NCBI RefSeq assembly: GCF_014836715.1 | Contig: NZ_JACSQI010000002.1 | Location: 248,001 to 312,000 of the forward strand | Length of the DNA: 64,000 nucleotides | Direction of reading: 5' to 3' | From: Escherichia whittamii | GTDB lineage: Bacteria; Pseudomonadota; Gammaproteobacteria; Enterobacterales; Enterobacteriaceae | Shown: positions 19,633 through 30,301 of the stretch, piece after piece | How the letters are laid out: every line of letters begins with the position of its first letter | Numbering within the stretch: position 1 is the stretch's first letter | Translations under genes and position numbers: made by a program | Notes under the pieces: model-generated | The model's database searches: none | The model's input: only the letters and a program-made list of their open reading frames with translations | Told to the model about the DNA's origin: nothing

Positions 19633-20613
19633 TTAACGCTCCAGGGCTTCTGCCATTTTCCTCATCAATAATGTGTCGGCATCTGATAAGTTGATTGCCA
19701 GTGCGGCCACATTTTCACGTACCTGTTCCGGTGCAGTTGCTCCACTGAGAATGGAGATTAAATCACTCTGTTTTAATATCCACGCCAGCGCCAGAGTGGG
19801 AATTGTGCACTGATAACGCGCACAAAGTGGCCGCCACTGTTCAAGCATATCAATCACTTTGAGCATGTTTTCACGCTGGAACCACACTTTATTTGCCCGT
19901 GCGCCGCCTGGAACGTAATCACGAGTGATGGTGCCTGTCAGCAGCCCCTGTTCTAACGGTGAATAGACCTGAACCACAATGCCATTATCACGACATAGCG
20001 GCAGCAGTTCGTTTTCCATTGCCCGGTCGAGGATGCTGTATTTCGCCTGAATAATATCCAGCTCACCATATTGCAAATATTCGCGTATATGGTCAGCTTC
20101 GACATTAGCAGCGCCTATCGAACGAATCTTCCCTTCGGCCTTCAGTTCATTAAGTACTGCTACGGTTTCTGCAATCGGCGTAAAACAAGGCGGCACTGAC
20201 TGCCAGTGCGTCATATAGATATCGATGTAATCAATGCCGAGACGTTGCAGGCTGGCATCGACTTCTTCGCGGATAGATTCCGGAGAGAGGTTTTTGTACA
20301 ACTGACGATCGCCGACTTTGTTGAATAAACTGCCTTCTCGTTCCCAGACAATACCGCATTTCGTTTCGACAACAATTTGTTCGCGGGGCAATTGTTTTAA
20401 CGCCTGGCCGACAATAACTTCACTATTACCAAAGTTATATCCCGGCGCCGTATCAATCAGGTTAATGCCGCAACGATGGGCTTCAATAATTGTATCAAAA
20501 CAAATTTGCCGGTCGAGATCGCCATTCCATGCAGGACCACCGCCAATGGCCCATGTTCCCAACCCCATCTGTGAAAGCGTTATATTCGTTGTGCCTAAAG
20601 GTATCTTTTTCAT
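19633..20613 (-). CDS. ydjG: YdjG, aldo-keto reductase
   Basis: An NAD(P)H-dependent aldo-keto reductase of 326 residues. The catalytic Asp-Tyr-Lys-His set is suggested by NLIDTAPGYN, VETKCGI and MTHWQS, with the nucleotide-binding end ILSGATAPEQVRENV. K-12 YdjG reduces methylglyoxal in vitro. In the cluster it may reduce an aldehyde or keto group of the sugar substrate. It is the last gene of ydjLKJIHG, 9 bases after ydjH. Confidence 0.94.
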   Translation of the reverse strand: MKKIPLGTTNITLSQMGLGTWAIGGGPAWNGDLDRQICFDTIIEAHRCGINLIDTAPGYNFGNSEVIVGQALKQLPREQIVVETKCGIVWEREGSLFNKVGDRQLYKNLSPESIREEVDASLQRLGIDYIDIYMTHWQSVPPCFTPIAETVAVLNELKAEGKIRSIGAANVEADHIREYLQYGELDIIQAKYSILDRAMENELLPLCRDNGIVVQVYSPLEQGLLTGTITRDYVPGGARANKVWFQRENMLKVIDMLEQWRPLCARYQCTIPTLALAWILKQSDLISILSGATAPEQVRENVAALAINLSDADTLLMRKMAEALER

Positions 20614-20622
20614 TTGCCTTCA

Positions 20623-21570
20623 TTACCCTTCGTATTCTTCCAGCAATTGTTCGACCAGCTTTCTGTTTTTCACACCGGTGGTGGCACCAACACTCAATAC
20701 CGATATAGCTGCCGTTGCATTGGCAAAGCGCGCGCATTCACGCAGTTCTTTACCTTCCAGTAGTGCCGCAATAAAACCCGAAGCAAAGTTATCACCCGCG
20801 CCAATGGTGTCGATAGCCGTAATTCCCGCTACCGCCGGCACCTTCATCGTCATGTCACCGCACTTGATAAAGCAGCCGTTTTTACCCGTCTTAATCACCA
20901 CCGTTTTTACACCGCACTCAAGAAAGCAGTCAGCAATTTCATCTAACGTCTCTTTCCCGGTGAGTAATTTTGCCTCGGCAAAATTAGGAAACAGATAATC
21001 GACAAAACCCAATGCCTCGCGAATATCATCCAGTGTTTCATTCAGGCGCGGCTTGACCATATCGGCACAAATAATCATCTGCCGGGCTTTAGCTTGCGTA
21101 AAAATTTCTGTTAATGCGTTACCATCAAGTAGCGGACTATTGAATATACTGGCTAGCGATAATAACTTCGCCTGAGAAAATCGCGCAAAGTCGACATCAT
21201 TAATATTCAATTTCCACAAACTGCCGTTGCGATTAGTGACAAATGTCCGCTCGCCGTCCGCAGTAACCAGACCTACATTAATAGATGTATCAATATTCAC
21301 ATCTTGCTTCAGGCTCTGAATATCGATTTTCTCTTTGCGGCAGTGCTCCAGGATAAATTGTCCTGCGACATCTTCACCGACGCGGCTCATTAATGCCGTG
21401 CGATGCCCCAGGCGAGAAATAATCGTCGCTTCATTGATTGCGTCTCCCCCCGTGGTCATAGCTATTCTTTCAAGCGGATAAGAATCTACGTCAAAAATTT
21501 TTTTACTGACCGGCTGCAATGGAATATCAACGATAGCGCCACCTATACATATAACATCAAGATTATCCAT
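20623..21570 (-). CDS. ydjH: YdjH, PfkB-family sugar kinase
   Basis: A ribokinase/PfkB-type kinase of 315 residues. MTTGGDAINEATIISRLG is the N-terminal substrate-binding signature, and DTIGAGDNFASGF carries the catalytic Asp and the anion hole. Published work on the K-12 enzyme found phosphorylation of higher-carbon sugars bearing a carboxylate, feeding the aldolase YdjI. The ATG at 21570 is 4 bases after the ydjI stop, while the longer frame would overlap ydjI. Confidence 0.94.
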   Translation of the reverse strand: MDNLDVICIGGAIVDIPLQPVSKKIFDVDSYPLERIAMTTGGDAINEATIISRLGHRTALMSRVGEDVAGQFILEHCRKEKIDIQSLKQDVNIDTSINVGLVTADGERTFVTNRNGSLWKLNINDVDFARFSQAKLLSLASIFNSPLLDGNALTEIFTQAKARQMIICADMVKPRLNETLDDIREALGFVDYLFPNFAEAKLLTGKETLDEIADCFLECGVKTVVIKTGKNGCFIKCGDMTMKVPAVAGITAIDTIGAGDNFASGFIAALLEGKELRECARFANATAAISVLSVGATTGVKNRKLVEQLLEEYEG

Positions 21571-21574
21571 TGCA

Positions 21575-22411
21575 TCATTCCGCCTTGCCGTCTGAACCAA
21601 ATAATTTGATTTTTTCTAATGCCCTTTCTTTAACTGCTTTACGGACTTCTCGCTCTAAATGCAAGAAAGGCTGTTCCTGATTTTCTTTCACTGCCACCAT
21701 TGCGGCCTGGCACAATTCCGTATGAATATTGATTTTCGCTATACCCAATGAAATCGCGGTTTTAATATCAGCATCACTGATCCCTGATGCACCATGCAAT
21801 ACCAGAGGAACAGAAACGGCTTCGCGTACACGCTTTACGACTTCAAAGTTCAATTGCGGCTCAGATGTATAAACGCCATGCTGATTCCCGATAGCCACTG
21901 CCAGTGAGTCACAGCCAGTGCGCTCAACAAATTCCGCCGCCTGGTCAGGGTCAGTATAGTGATAGCCTGCCAGGGCTTCTTCATAAACCGTTTCATTACC
22001 TACATGGCCTAACTCTGCCTCTACCGGAATACCCAGTGGATGGAAGAAATCAACGGCCTCTTTGGTCAGACGTATATTTTCTTCGAAATCAAACGCCGAT
22101 GCATCGCGCATTAAGGAGTTCATTCCATGAGTCCAGGCATTATGGATAATTTCCATGCTCCGGCCATGATCCCAGTGGGTAATTACCGGCACCGTTGCTT
22201 TTTGTGCCATTGATACCATCATATGCGAGAAATCTTCGAATGAGGTATTCCCGACAAATCCCGTACCAAAAGAAATAATAACCGGTGATTTTGCTTCTTC
22301 TGCTGCATCGATAACCCCCATTAACATTTCGGCATTCCATACATTAAAATGGGCAATAGCATAATGTTTATTGGTGGCATCATTTTCCCAAAATCTGATA
22401 TCTGCTAGCAT
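21575..22411 (-). CDS. ydjI: YdjI, class II (zinc) aldolase
   Basis: A fructose-bisphosphate-aldolase-class-II protein of 278 residues. Zinc ligands and catalytic Asp appear in VITHWDHGRSME and AELGHVGNE, with VLHGASGISD and KINIHTE near the C-terminus. It cleaves a phosphorylated sugar (reported in K-12 to be a long-chain uronate 1-phosphate) into dihydroxyacetone phosphate and an aldehyde. It lies between the dehydrogenase ydjJ (20 bases) and the kinase ydjH (4 bases), as expected for a peripheral sugar pathway. Confidence 0.94.
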   Translation of the reverse strand: MLADIRFWENDATNKHYAIAHFNVWNAEMLMGVIDAAEEAKSPVIISFGTGFVGNTSFEDFSHMMVSMAQKATVPVITHWDHGRSMEIIHNAWTHGMNSLMRDASAFDFEENIRLTKEAVDFFHPLGIPVEAELGHVGNETVYEEALAGYHYTDPDQAAEFVERTGCDSLAVAIGNQHGVYTSEPQLNFEVVKRVREAVSVPLVLHGASGISDADIKTAISLGIAKINIHTELCQAAMVAVKENQEQPFLHLEREVRKAVKERALEKIKLFGSDGKAE

Positions 22412-22431
22412 GTTCCGTTCTCCCGTATTAA

Positions 22432-23475
22432 TTAATCGCTAAGTTTAATAACGCCTTTAATAATGTCGCGTTTGTTATTAACCGACTCTTCAAATGCCTG
22501 TTGCACATCCTGGTAATCGTAAATATGCGTTACCATCGATTTCACATCGAATCGCCCTGATGAAATAGCTTCAATCGTGACCGGATAACGGTTGGCATAG
22601 CGGAATACCGTCTGGATGGTGACTTCACGATTGATTTTGAGAAAGTTGATGGCCGAATCGCCGGGTACAGTGCCGACAATCATAATTTTTCCACCGCGCA
22701 TCACCAGATAAGGAGCCTGCTTTACCGTCACCGCAGAACCTGCTGTTTCGAAAACAATATCTGCGCCCATGTCTTCGGTAAATTGCTGACAGCACGTAAT
22801 AGTGTCTTGTTTAGCGCCGTTGATGACCACTGCCGCGCCAAGCTGTTCCGCCATTGCCAGACGTTTTTCCAGCACATCAACCACGGCAATTTCCGTTGCC
22901 CCGAGGCATTTACACGCTTGCAAAGTCATTAAACCAATACAGCCCGCGCCCAGAATGACAATCTTTTTGCCTGGTTTAACATCTGCCAACATGGCGGCGT
23001 GCATCCCAACCGCCGCAGGTTCTACCAGCGCCCCTTCCATCGTGTCCATATTGTCGGGCAGTTTGTAAGTAAAGCTCTCCGGATGACACAGATAGTACGT
23101 CAATGCACCACGGTAATTCGGTTGCGTCGCCATAAAATCAACGTCCGGGCAAATGTTGTATTTGCCTTCAAGGCAGTAACGACAGTGGCCGCAAGGAACG
23201 CCAGGTTCGATATTTACTCGATCTCCTGGTTTAAATTGACGCACGTGGCTTCCCACTGCAACAACCGTCCCCGCACATTCATGGCCCAGGCCAATTTCCT
23301 GATTTGGGTCTTTTGGCGGTATAAACGGCCCTGATTCAAAACCATGCACATCCGAACCACAAATACCGACATATTCCACTTTAATCAGAACTTCATCTTC
23401 TTTGGGTACGGGTATATCTGCAGCAATAATTTTCATGGTGCCCGGTACTGCTAATATTGCTTTTGAATTTTTCAT
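22432..23475 (-). CDS. ydjJ: YdjJ, zinc-dependent alcohol/polyol dehydrogenase
   Basis: A medium-chain dehydrogenase of 347 residues, sorbitol-dehydrogenase-like. GHECAGTVVAVG holds the catalytic zinc ligands with CGSDVHG; the structural zinc cluster is CGHCRYCLEGKYNIC. The NAD-binding loop is VILGAGCIGLMTLQACK. It probably oxidises a hydroxyl of the sugar substrate before phosphorylation by YdjH. It sits 15 bases after ydjK in the same operon. Confidence 0.94.
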   Translation of the reverse strand: MKNSKAILAVPGTMKIIAADIPVPKEDEVLIKVEYVGICGSDVHGFESGPFIPPKDPNQEIGLGHECAGTVVAVGSHVRQFKPGDRVNIEPGVPCGHCRYCLEGKYNICPDVDFMATQPNYRGALTYYLCHPESFTYKLPDNMDTMEGALVEPAAVGMHAAMLADVKPGKKIVILGAGCIGLMTLQACKCLGATEIAVVDVLEKRLAMAEQLGAAVVINGAKQDTITCCQQFTEDMGADIVFETAGSAVTVKQAPYLVMRGGKIMIVGTVPGDSAINFLKINREVTIQTVFRYANRYPVTIEAISSGRFDVKSMVTHIYDYQDVQQAFEESVNNKRDIIKGVIKLSD

Positions 23476-23490
23476 TTCTCCCCCTAAAAA

Positions 23491-24870
23491 TTATTTATTG
23501 GTCACAGTTTCAATACTTAGACTTTCAACCGAGACACCTTTGGTTTCTATTCCAATGGTGGCGATAGCAATTGCAACCATAATTGAAACTGCGCCAAGCA
23601 GAACAAATACCCCAGTAACACCATAGCTGCTGAGTAGCACTGCAACGGCATAAGGTGCAGCAATACCACTGATTCGCCCTACTGCATTCGCCAGACCCGA
23701 GCCACGCAATTTAGCTTCTGTCGGCCAAATCTCCGGCACATACACCGCCGAGGCATAACACACGTACATATAGACGAAAGTAATCAGGAAAAATCCAATT
23801 AAGGTTATGAGTAACATACTGGTTTGCAGTGAATAGATATATCCGAGCACCGCAATCAGAATTAATAGCCCAACACCCATTGTTTTACGCGGAATTTTAT
23901 CCATGACCAACATGGCAATAAAAATGCCAAACGGCGCGCCAAACATACTCATAGTATTTAAGACAATGGAGTCTTTTAAATTAATTCCCTGGGTCATGAA
24001 TATCGTTGGCAACCAGTTAATTAACGTGTACTGCACAACGTTCATGGCAATAAGTACACAAGAGCCTAAAATAACGCGTCTTAGTAATACTCCCGTCAGT
24101 AGGGCAGAATAAGGCACCGTTTGTGGCGCTTTACCGTCATCAGCAATAACCACTGGCGGTAAGGGTTTACCTGTCCGGCGTATGACGCCTTCTTCAATGT
24201 TCCGCATAACTTGCTCTGCTTCCTGATACCGTCCGCGCGATTCCAGCCAGCGCGGTGATTCAGGAAAGTAACGCCAGGCAAGCGCAGTAGCGATAAGCGA
24301 CAATATTGCGGGAATGAGCAGTTGTACCCGCCAGTTCCACTCGGCGCTAATTAGCGGTGTAAGTCCCATCGCAATCAATGAACAGAGCGGATATGACCAG
24401 TTGCCAATAAATGAAACCCGACTGGACCATGTTCCACGATTTCTGCCGGGCATATATTCAGTGAAACCGGCAAACAGAGTAACCAGTAATGCCCCCAGCC
24501 CGACCCCCATCACAAAGCGGCAGGCAATCAGGAAATCCATATTCGGCGAGAAAGCGCCGATGACCATAGAGACAATATGAATGGCCTCATAGAGGATGAA
24601 CGCGTTTCTGCGTCCGGTTTTGTCTCCGATAATGCCGCCCACCAGCGCACCGAGAAACATCCCGGCAGTCGTAATTGCCGAGAATGTGGCGGTGGTGGAA
24701 TTATCTGTCCAGCCCAACGCTTTTAACTGCGCGAGAATCAAGCCGCCTACGGCATTACTCCAGCAGACAAGCAAGCCAAAAGCGACGACGGCAAACATTG
24801 AGGAATGCCAGCGACAATCCGGTAAACGATCCAGCCGGGCGCCGCAATACGGTTTTGTTATCTGTTCCAT
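23491..24870 (-). CDS. ydjK: YdjK, MFS sugar transporter-like protein
   Basis: A sugar-porter major facilitator, 459 residues with 12 membrane segments. Signatures include GDKTGRRNAF after helix 2, FPESPRWL in the central loop and MDKIPRKTMG in the second half. Closely related to YdjE. It probably brings the operon's substrate into the cell. It is the second gene of the cluster after ydjL (26-base gap). Confidence 0.93.
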   Translation of the reverse strand: MEQITKPYCGARLDRLPDCRWHSSMFAVVAFGLLVCWSNAVGGLILAQLKALGWTDNSTTATFSAITTAGMFLGALVGGIIGDKTGRRNAFILYEAIHIVSMVIGAFSPNMDFLIACRFVMGVGLGALLVTLFAGFTEYMPGRNRGTWSSRVSFIGNWSYPLCSLIAMGLTPLISAEWNWRVQLLIPAILSLIATALAWRYFPESPRWLESRGRYQEAEQVMRNIEEGVIRRTGKPLPPVVIADDGKAPQTVPYSALLTGVLLRRVILGSCVLIAMNVVQYTLINWLPTIFMTQGINLKDSIVLNTMSMFGAPFGIFIAMLVMDKIPRKTMGVGLLILIAVLGYIYSLQTSMLLITLIGFFLITFVYMYVCYASAVYVPEIWPTEAKLRGSGLANAVGRISGIAAPYAVAVLLSSYGVTGVFVLLGAVSIMVAIAIATIGIETKGVSVESLSIETVTNK

Positions 24871-24896
24871 GCGATAACGTTCCTTCAGGAGAGTAG

Positions 24897-25973
24897 TTAT
24901 TCGTCAAAGTCGTAAGTCATGATCACTTTGATTGCGGTTTTATCGACCATGGCATCAAATCCTTCGCGCCATTGGGACAGCCCGATACGATGCGTAATCA
25001 TAGGTTTGACGTTGATAGCACCGCTGGCCAACAGGCGGATGGCATTGCGCCAGGAAGTAGAGTCATAGGCCATATGCCCAATGATGCTTTTGTTCCAGGC
25101 GGTAATGTCATTAATCGAAAAATCAAGGGGTTTAAAGCCCATGCCAACACGCACAACTTCCCCATTCGGACGCAGCATTTCGATAGCTTGTTTCAGTGCG
25201 ATATTGGCTCCGGAGCATTCAATCACCAGCCCGAGATTGTCTTTGCCACAAATTTGCTGGCAACGCGCAACGACATCTTCGGTAGAACCATTTACCACCG
25301 CCGTCGCACCTAACTGTTTTGCTACAGGGAAGCGGACTGCTACATCTTCTTGCAGACCAACGACGACGATATTTACCGCCCCCATGATCCGTGCCATCTG
25401 TACAGAGAACAGCCCGAGAGGACCGGTGCCGATGACGACCACATCCTGACCTGGCAGGAATTTTGATTGTTGAGCTATGGATTTGTAGGCATTACAGATA
25501 GGATCCAGTACGGCAGCATCTTCATAATCAACACACTCGGGAATTTCCCACAGCGCATGACGATGGATTTTGAGGATTTCGCCAGGCACCAGGCAATATT
25601 TGGAAAAGCCACCGCCCCAGGTATTGTTATCCAGACCAAGATTCACTTTTTCTGTACAACACAGAAAATCACCTTGTTCACAGGCCGGACAAACGCCGCA
25701 AACGTGACCACTGTTATCTGAGACGACACGCTGCCCCACTTTCCAGTCTTTGACTTTTTCGCCAACCTGCGCAATTCGGCCTGCAAACTCATGGCCACGA
25801 ATCGAGTTAAACTCATCTGAACCGCTATCGACGTTGTAGTGTTTCATGTCTGCGCCACAGATAGCTGCGGCTTTAATTTCAATCACCACATCTTCCGGGC
25901 CACAAACGGGCCGTGGGACATCAATCATCTTATAGCCGCCAAAGGCCTTGCCAAACCGAGCCAGTGCTTTCAT
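24897..25973 (-). CDS. ydjL: YdjL, zinc-dependent alcohol/polyol dehydrogenase
   Basis: A medium-chain zinc dehydrogenase, 358 residues. Catalytic zinc site: CGADMKHY and GHEFAGRIAQVG; structural zinc: CGVCPACEQGDFLCC. Nucleotide-binding motif: VVIGTGPLGLFSVQMAR. It is the first gene of ydjLKJIHG and a paralogue of ydjJ, so the pathway may use two successive oxidations or act on two stereoisomers. The 360 bases upstream hold a strong dyad that may be its operator. Confidence 0.93.
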   Translation of the reverse strand: MKALARFGKAFGGYKMIDVPRPVCGPEDVVIEIKAAAICGADMKHYNVDSGSDEFNSIRGHEFAGRIAQVGEKVKDWKVGQRVVSDNSGHVCGVCPACEQGDFLCCTEKVNLGLDNNTWGGGFSKYCLVPGEILKIHRHALWEIPECVDYEDAAVLDPICNAYKSIAQQSKFLPGQDVVVIGTGPLGLFSVQMARIMGAVNIVVVGLQEDVAVRFPVAKQLGATAVVNGSTEDVVARCQQICGKDNLGLVIECSGANIALKQAIEMLRPNGEVVRVGMGFKPLDFSINDITAWNKSIIGHMAYDSTSWRNAIRLLASGAINVKPMITHRIGLSQWREGFDAMVDKTAIKVIMTYDFDE

Positions 25974-26333
25974 TGCGTCATCCTCTGTGTTTTGTTTTGC
26001 TTAGATGACCATCATACTTACCCACATAATATTTGAGGTCAACATTAAATCTGTAAAACACAGATAATGATCTGCGTTTTACAACTCAGATCACAAATAC
26101 GCAGAAAACCTGAGAATGGGTTACAGATTGATGGAAGGCGGAACGCAAAAGAGGAAAATTCAGCCGTGATCCCTACTTAACGAAAGAAAGGATCCAGGGA
26201 TGAAAAATTTAGGGTGTTAATACAGACTTGATGGTACGGAAAGGGTTAAAGCTACAAACGAAATCAACGAGGGGTTGGATAATGAATTTCAGGCAATCCC
26301 CTTTATTAATCACCTGTAAAGGGGATAACGCCG
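25974..26333. other. Gene-free region upstream of ydjL (promoter side) and downstream of yeaC
   Basis: These 360 bases contain the ydjL control region nearest to 25974-26110, with the dyad at 26053-26082 and further CAGAT-type half sites (CTCAGATC at 26085-26092, TTACAGATTG near 26122). The part near 26150-26333 shows no convincing open frame or repeat; it is the 3' flank of yeaC. Confidence 0.6.
26053..26082. promoter_or_regulatory. 13-base inverted repeat upstream of ydjL, possible YdjF operator
   Basis: GTAAAACACAGAT (26053-26065) and ATCTGCGTTTTAC (26070-26082) match as inverted repeats at 12 of 13 positions around a 4-base spacer. The element also contains the smaller dyad ATCTGT-N5-ACAGAT. 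It starts about 80 bases upstream of the ydjL start. The CACAGAT core recurs upstream of ydjF. Assignment to YdjF is inference from position. Confidence 0.45.
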
Positions 26334-26606
26334 TCACTTAAACATAGCAATTGGCTTCGCCGTAATACCAAAATCTTCTTTCAGCTGCTGCTTGCTCTTC
26401 ATCACCATCTGACCGTTGGTGTCGATAGTCATGTGTTGCGCATCTGTATTGTTTCGGGCTTGCCACAGCATGACCAGTTGCAGACAGTTCTCTTTTTGTT
26501 CTTCAGTCAGCGCAACACCATCTGGCCATTTTCCCAGTTCAACAGCGGTCGATAGACGCTGGTAAACCTCGGGCGTCATGCTGTTGATCATTTCATCAAG
26601 ATTCAT
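26334..26606 (-). CDS. yeaC: YeaC, DUF1315 small cytosolic protein
   Basis: A 90-residue protein with no signal or membrane segment. DUF1315 pattern: MTPEVYQRLSTAVELGKWPDG, then TEEQKENCLQLVMLW and a final KPIAMFK. Function unknown. The ATG at 26606 (MNLDEMINSM) is preceded by AGGAG-like bases (GGAGCGG); the frame is open further upstream into msrB. It follows msrB by 41 bases and is probably co-transcribed with it. Confidence 0.93.
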   Translation of the reverse strand: MNLDEMINSMTPEVYQRLSTAVELGKWPDGVALTEEQKENCLQLVMLWQARNNTDAQHMTIDTNGQMVMKSKQQLKEDFGITAKPIAMFK

Positions 26607-26647
26607 GATTTTTCCGCTCCTGTGGAATAAGTTGCTGAATCGTTTTT

Positions 26648-27061
26648 TCAACCGTTGATTTCTTCGCCATTTTCACCATCGGTGAAACGTAAAGAGGCTG
26701 AGTTAACACAATAACGTTCGCCTGTGGGCTGCGGGCCATCAGGAAAGACATGTCCCAGATGGGCATCACAGTTACCGCAACGAATTTCGATGCGCTGCAT
26801 TCCATGTGACAAGTCTTTGATATAACGAATTGATTCTTCACTCACCGGTTCGTAGAAGCTCGGCCATCCACAACCTGAATCATATTTAGACTGGGAGTAA
26901 AACAGAGGGGCATCACAGATCAAACAATGGTAAACGCCATCACGCTTATTGTGCAGTAAGCGCCCAGTAAATGGCGGCTCCGTCCCGTGATTCTGTGTCA
27001 CGTAAAACTGCATCTCGGACAATTTGTTTTTCAGTTCGTCTGCCGAAGGTTTGTTAGCCAT
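26648..27061 (-). CDS. msrB: MsrB, methionine-R-sulfoxide reductase B
   Basis: Reduces the R form of methionine sulfoxide in proteins, using thioredoxin. The 137-residue protein has four zinc cysteines in two C-x2-C pairs (Cys46/49 in CLICD and Cys95/98 in CGNCD) and the catalytic Cys118 in [10 protein letters not shown]. The ATG at 27061 ([10 protein letters not shown]) is the family start; upstream codons are in the promoter region. It is divergent from gapA. Confidence 0.97.
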   Translation of the reverse strand: MANKPSADELKNKLSEMQFYVTQNHGTEPPFTGRLLHNKRDGVYHCLICDAPLFYSQSKYDSGCGWPSFYEPVSEESIRYIKDLSHGMQRIEIRCGNCDAHLGHVFPDGPQPTGERYCVNSASLRFTDGENGEEING

Positions 27062-28398
<1,337 letters not shown>

Positions 28399-28420
28399 GT
28401 TGAGATGACACTGTGATCTA

Positions 28421-28450
28421 AAAAGAGCGACTTCGGTCGCTCTTTTTTTT
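28421..28450 (+). terminator. Intrinsic terminator of gapA
   Basis: The stem GAGCGAC / GTCGCTC around a CTTCG-type tetraloop is preceded by an A run and followed by eight T. This is a strong factor-independent terminator, 22 bases after the gapA stop. Confidence 0.95.
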
Positions 28451-28481
28451 ACCTGATGAAATGAAGTTAAAGGACTGCGTC

Positions 28482-29366
28482 ATGATTAAGAAAATTTTTG
28501 CCCTTCCGGTCATCGAACAAATTACCCCCGTCCTCTCCCGTCGTAAACTGGATGAACTAGACCTTATTGTGGTCGATCATCCCCAGGTAAAAGCCTCTTT
28601 TGCATTACAGGGCGCTCATCTTCTCTCGTGGAAACCTGCTGGTGAGGAAGAAGTTCTGTGGTTGAGCAACAATACCCCGTTTAAAAATGGTGTCGCCATT
28701 CGCGGCGGCGTGCCGGTTTGCTGGCCGTGGTTTGGTCCGGCAGCACAACAAGGTCTGCCTGCTCACGGTTTTGCCCGTAATCTGCCGTGGACGCTGAAAT
28801 CACATAGTGAAGATGCCAATGGCGTGGCGGTGACTTTCGAACTGACTCAAAGCGAAGAAACGAAAAAATACTGGCCACACGACTTCACGCTATTAGCGCA
28901 TTTCCGCGTTGGTAAAACCTGTGAAATCGATCTTGAATCACATGGCGAATTTGAAACCACCTCTGCCCTGCATACCTACTTTAATGTTGGCGATATTGCC
29001 GGGGTGAGCGTCAGTGGTCTGGGCGATCGCTACATTGATAAAGTGAATGATGCAAAAGAAGGTGCACTGACCGACGGTATTCAGACATTCCCGGATCGTA
29101 CCGACCGCGTGTATCTGAATGCCCAGGATTGCAGTGTGATTAATGACGAAGCGTTGAATCGTATTATCACCGTAGGCCACCAGCATCATCTGAACGTCGT
29201 TGGCTGGAACCCAGGACCGGCGCTTTCAGTCAGCATGGGCGATATGCCGGATGATGGCTACAAAACATTTGTTTGTGTAGAAACAGCTTACGCCTCAGAA
29301 AATCAAAAAGTCACCAAAGAGAAACCTTCACATCTGGCGCAATCCATTCGCGTTGCCAAACGTTAA
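28482..29366 (+). CDS. yeaD: YeaD, glucose-6-phosphate 1-epimerase-like protein
   Basis: An aldose-1-epimerase superfamily protein of 294 residues, of the D-hexose-6-phosphate mutarotase group. RGGVPVCWPWFGP, AHGFARNLPW and LHTYFNVGD hold the substrate-binding Arg and His, and the catalytic Glu is in VCVETAYA. It would interconvert alpha and beta anomers of glucose 6-phosphate. It follows gapA beyond the terminator and starts at the ATG at 28482. Confidence 0.93.
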   Translation: MIKKIFALPVIEQITPVLSRRKLDELDLIVVDHPQVKASFALQGAHLLSWKPAGEEEVLWLSNNTPFKNGVAIRGGVPVCWPWFGPAAQQGLPAHGFARNLPWTLKSHSEDANGVAVTFELTQSEETKKYWPHDFTLLAHFRVGKTCEIDLESHGEFETTSALHTYFNVGDIAGVSVSGLGDRYIDKVNDAKEGALTDGIQTFPDRTDRVYLNAQDCSVINDEALNRIITVGHQHHLNVVGWNPGPALSVSMGDMPDDGYKTFVCVETAYASENQKVTKEKPSHLAQSIRVAKR

Positions 29367-29382
29367 TTTGCGTTAGTTACTG

Positions 29383-29404
29383 TGCCGGATGCATGCATCC
29401 GGCA
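29383..29404. terminator. 22-base perfect palindrome between convergent yeaD and yeaE
   Basis: TGCCGGATGCA and TGCATCCGGCA form a perfect palindrome without a spacer. It resembles a solitary REP half and lies 16 bases after the yeaD stop and 10 bases before the yeaE stop. It can act as a bidirectional 3' end, though no T-run is present. Confidence 0.6.
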
Positions 29405-29414
29405 TTACAGCAAA

Positions 29415-30269
29415 TCACACCATATCCAGCGCAGTTTTTCCTTTTGGTGCCGGGTACGCTTTGTCCAGCATCGTCAGTTCTTCCTCTGAAAGTGTTAATT
29501 CCAACACTGCCGCATTTTGTTGAACATGCGCGACAGTTGCCGCTTTCGGAATCGCCATCACTCCCTGATGGCTGATCACCCACGCCAGCAAAACTTGCGC
29601 CGCAGTGGCATTGTGAGCATGAGCAATTGCGTTGACCACCGCATTTTTTAGCAAGCCATTACGTAAGCGCCCGGCCTGCGCCAACGGACTGTATGCCATC
29701 ACTGGCATATGTTGTTGCTGACACCAGGGTAGCAGTTCATATTCAATACCGCGCGAGCCGAGATGATAGAGTACCTGATTGGTAGCGCACTGATTTCCCC
29801 CAGGCACCTGCCAGAGTTCCTGCATGTCAGCATAATCGAGATTAGAAACGCCCCAGCGACGAATTTTGCCCTGGGCGATCAGTTTTTCCATTGCCGCGAC
29901 AGTCTCTTCAAAAGCGAAACTGCCAGACCAGTGCAATAAATAGAGATCGAGATAATCGGTATTGAGACGGCGTAAACTGGCTTCGCAAGCGTTAATGGCT
30001 TTTTGCCCGCCGGCATTCCACGGATAGACTTTGGAAACGAGAAAAACCTTATCACGCAGGCCGGATAATGCTTCACCAACCACCTTTTCGGCACCGCCAT
30101 CGGCATACATTTCAGCGGTATCAATGAGAGTTAAACCAAGATCAATGCCCGCACGCAGTGCATCAACTTCGGTTTTGCGCTGGCTGGCGTCTTCGCCCAT
30201 ATACCATGTTCCCTGCCCTACGGATGGCAGTGAGACATCGCCACTAAATTGAATCGTTTTCTGTTGCAT
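29415..30269 (-). CDS. yeaE: YeaE, aldo-keto reductase (methylglyoxal reductase)
   Basis: A 284-residue aldo-keto reductase. The catalytic Tyr is in DTAEMYADGGAE, the Lys in VSKVYPWNAG and the His in YLLHWSGS; the cofactor loop is MAIPKAATVAHVQQN. K-12 YeaE reduces methylglyoxal to acetol with NADPH. The ATG at 30269 is preceded by GAGGACGCG; the frame extends upstream without a good start. It lies downstream of mipA, with a terminator between. Confidence 0.94.
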   Translation of the reverse strand: MQQKTIQFSGDVSLPSVGQGTWYMGEDASQRKTEVDALRAGIDLGLTLIDTAEMYADGGAEKVVGEALSGLRDKVFLVSKVYPWNAGGQKAINACEASLRRLNTDYLDLYLLHWSGSFAFEETVAAMEKLIAQGKIRRWGVSNLDYADMQELWQVPGGNQCATNQVLYHLGSRGIEYELLPWCQQQHMPVMAYSPLAQAGRLRNGLLKNAVVNAIAHAHNATAAQVLLAWVISHQGVMAIPKAATVAHVQQNAAVLELTLSEEELTMLDKAYPAPKGKTALDMV

Positions 30270-30301
30270 CGCGTCCTCCCAGTTTTTGCACCACCGTAAA
30301 G

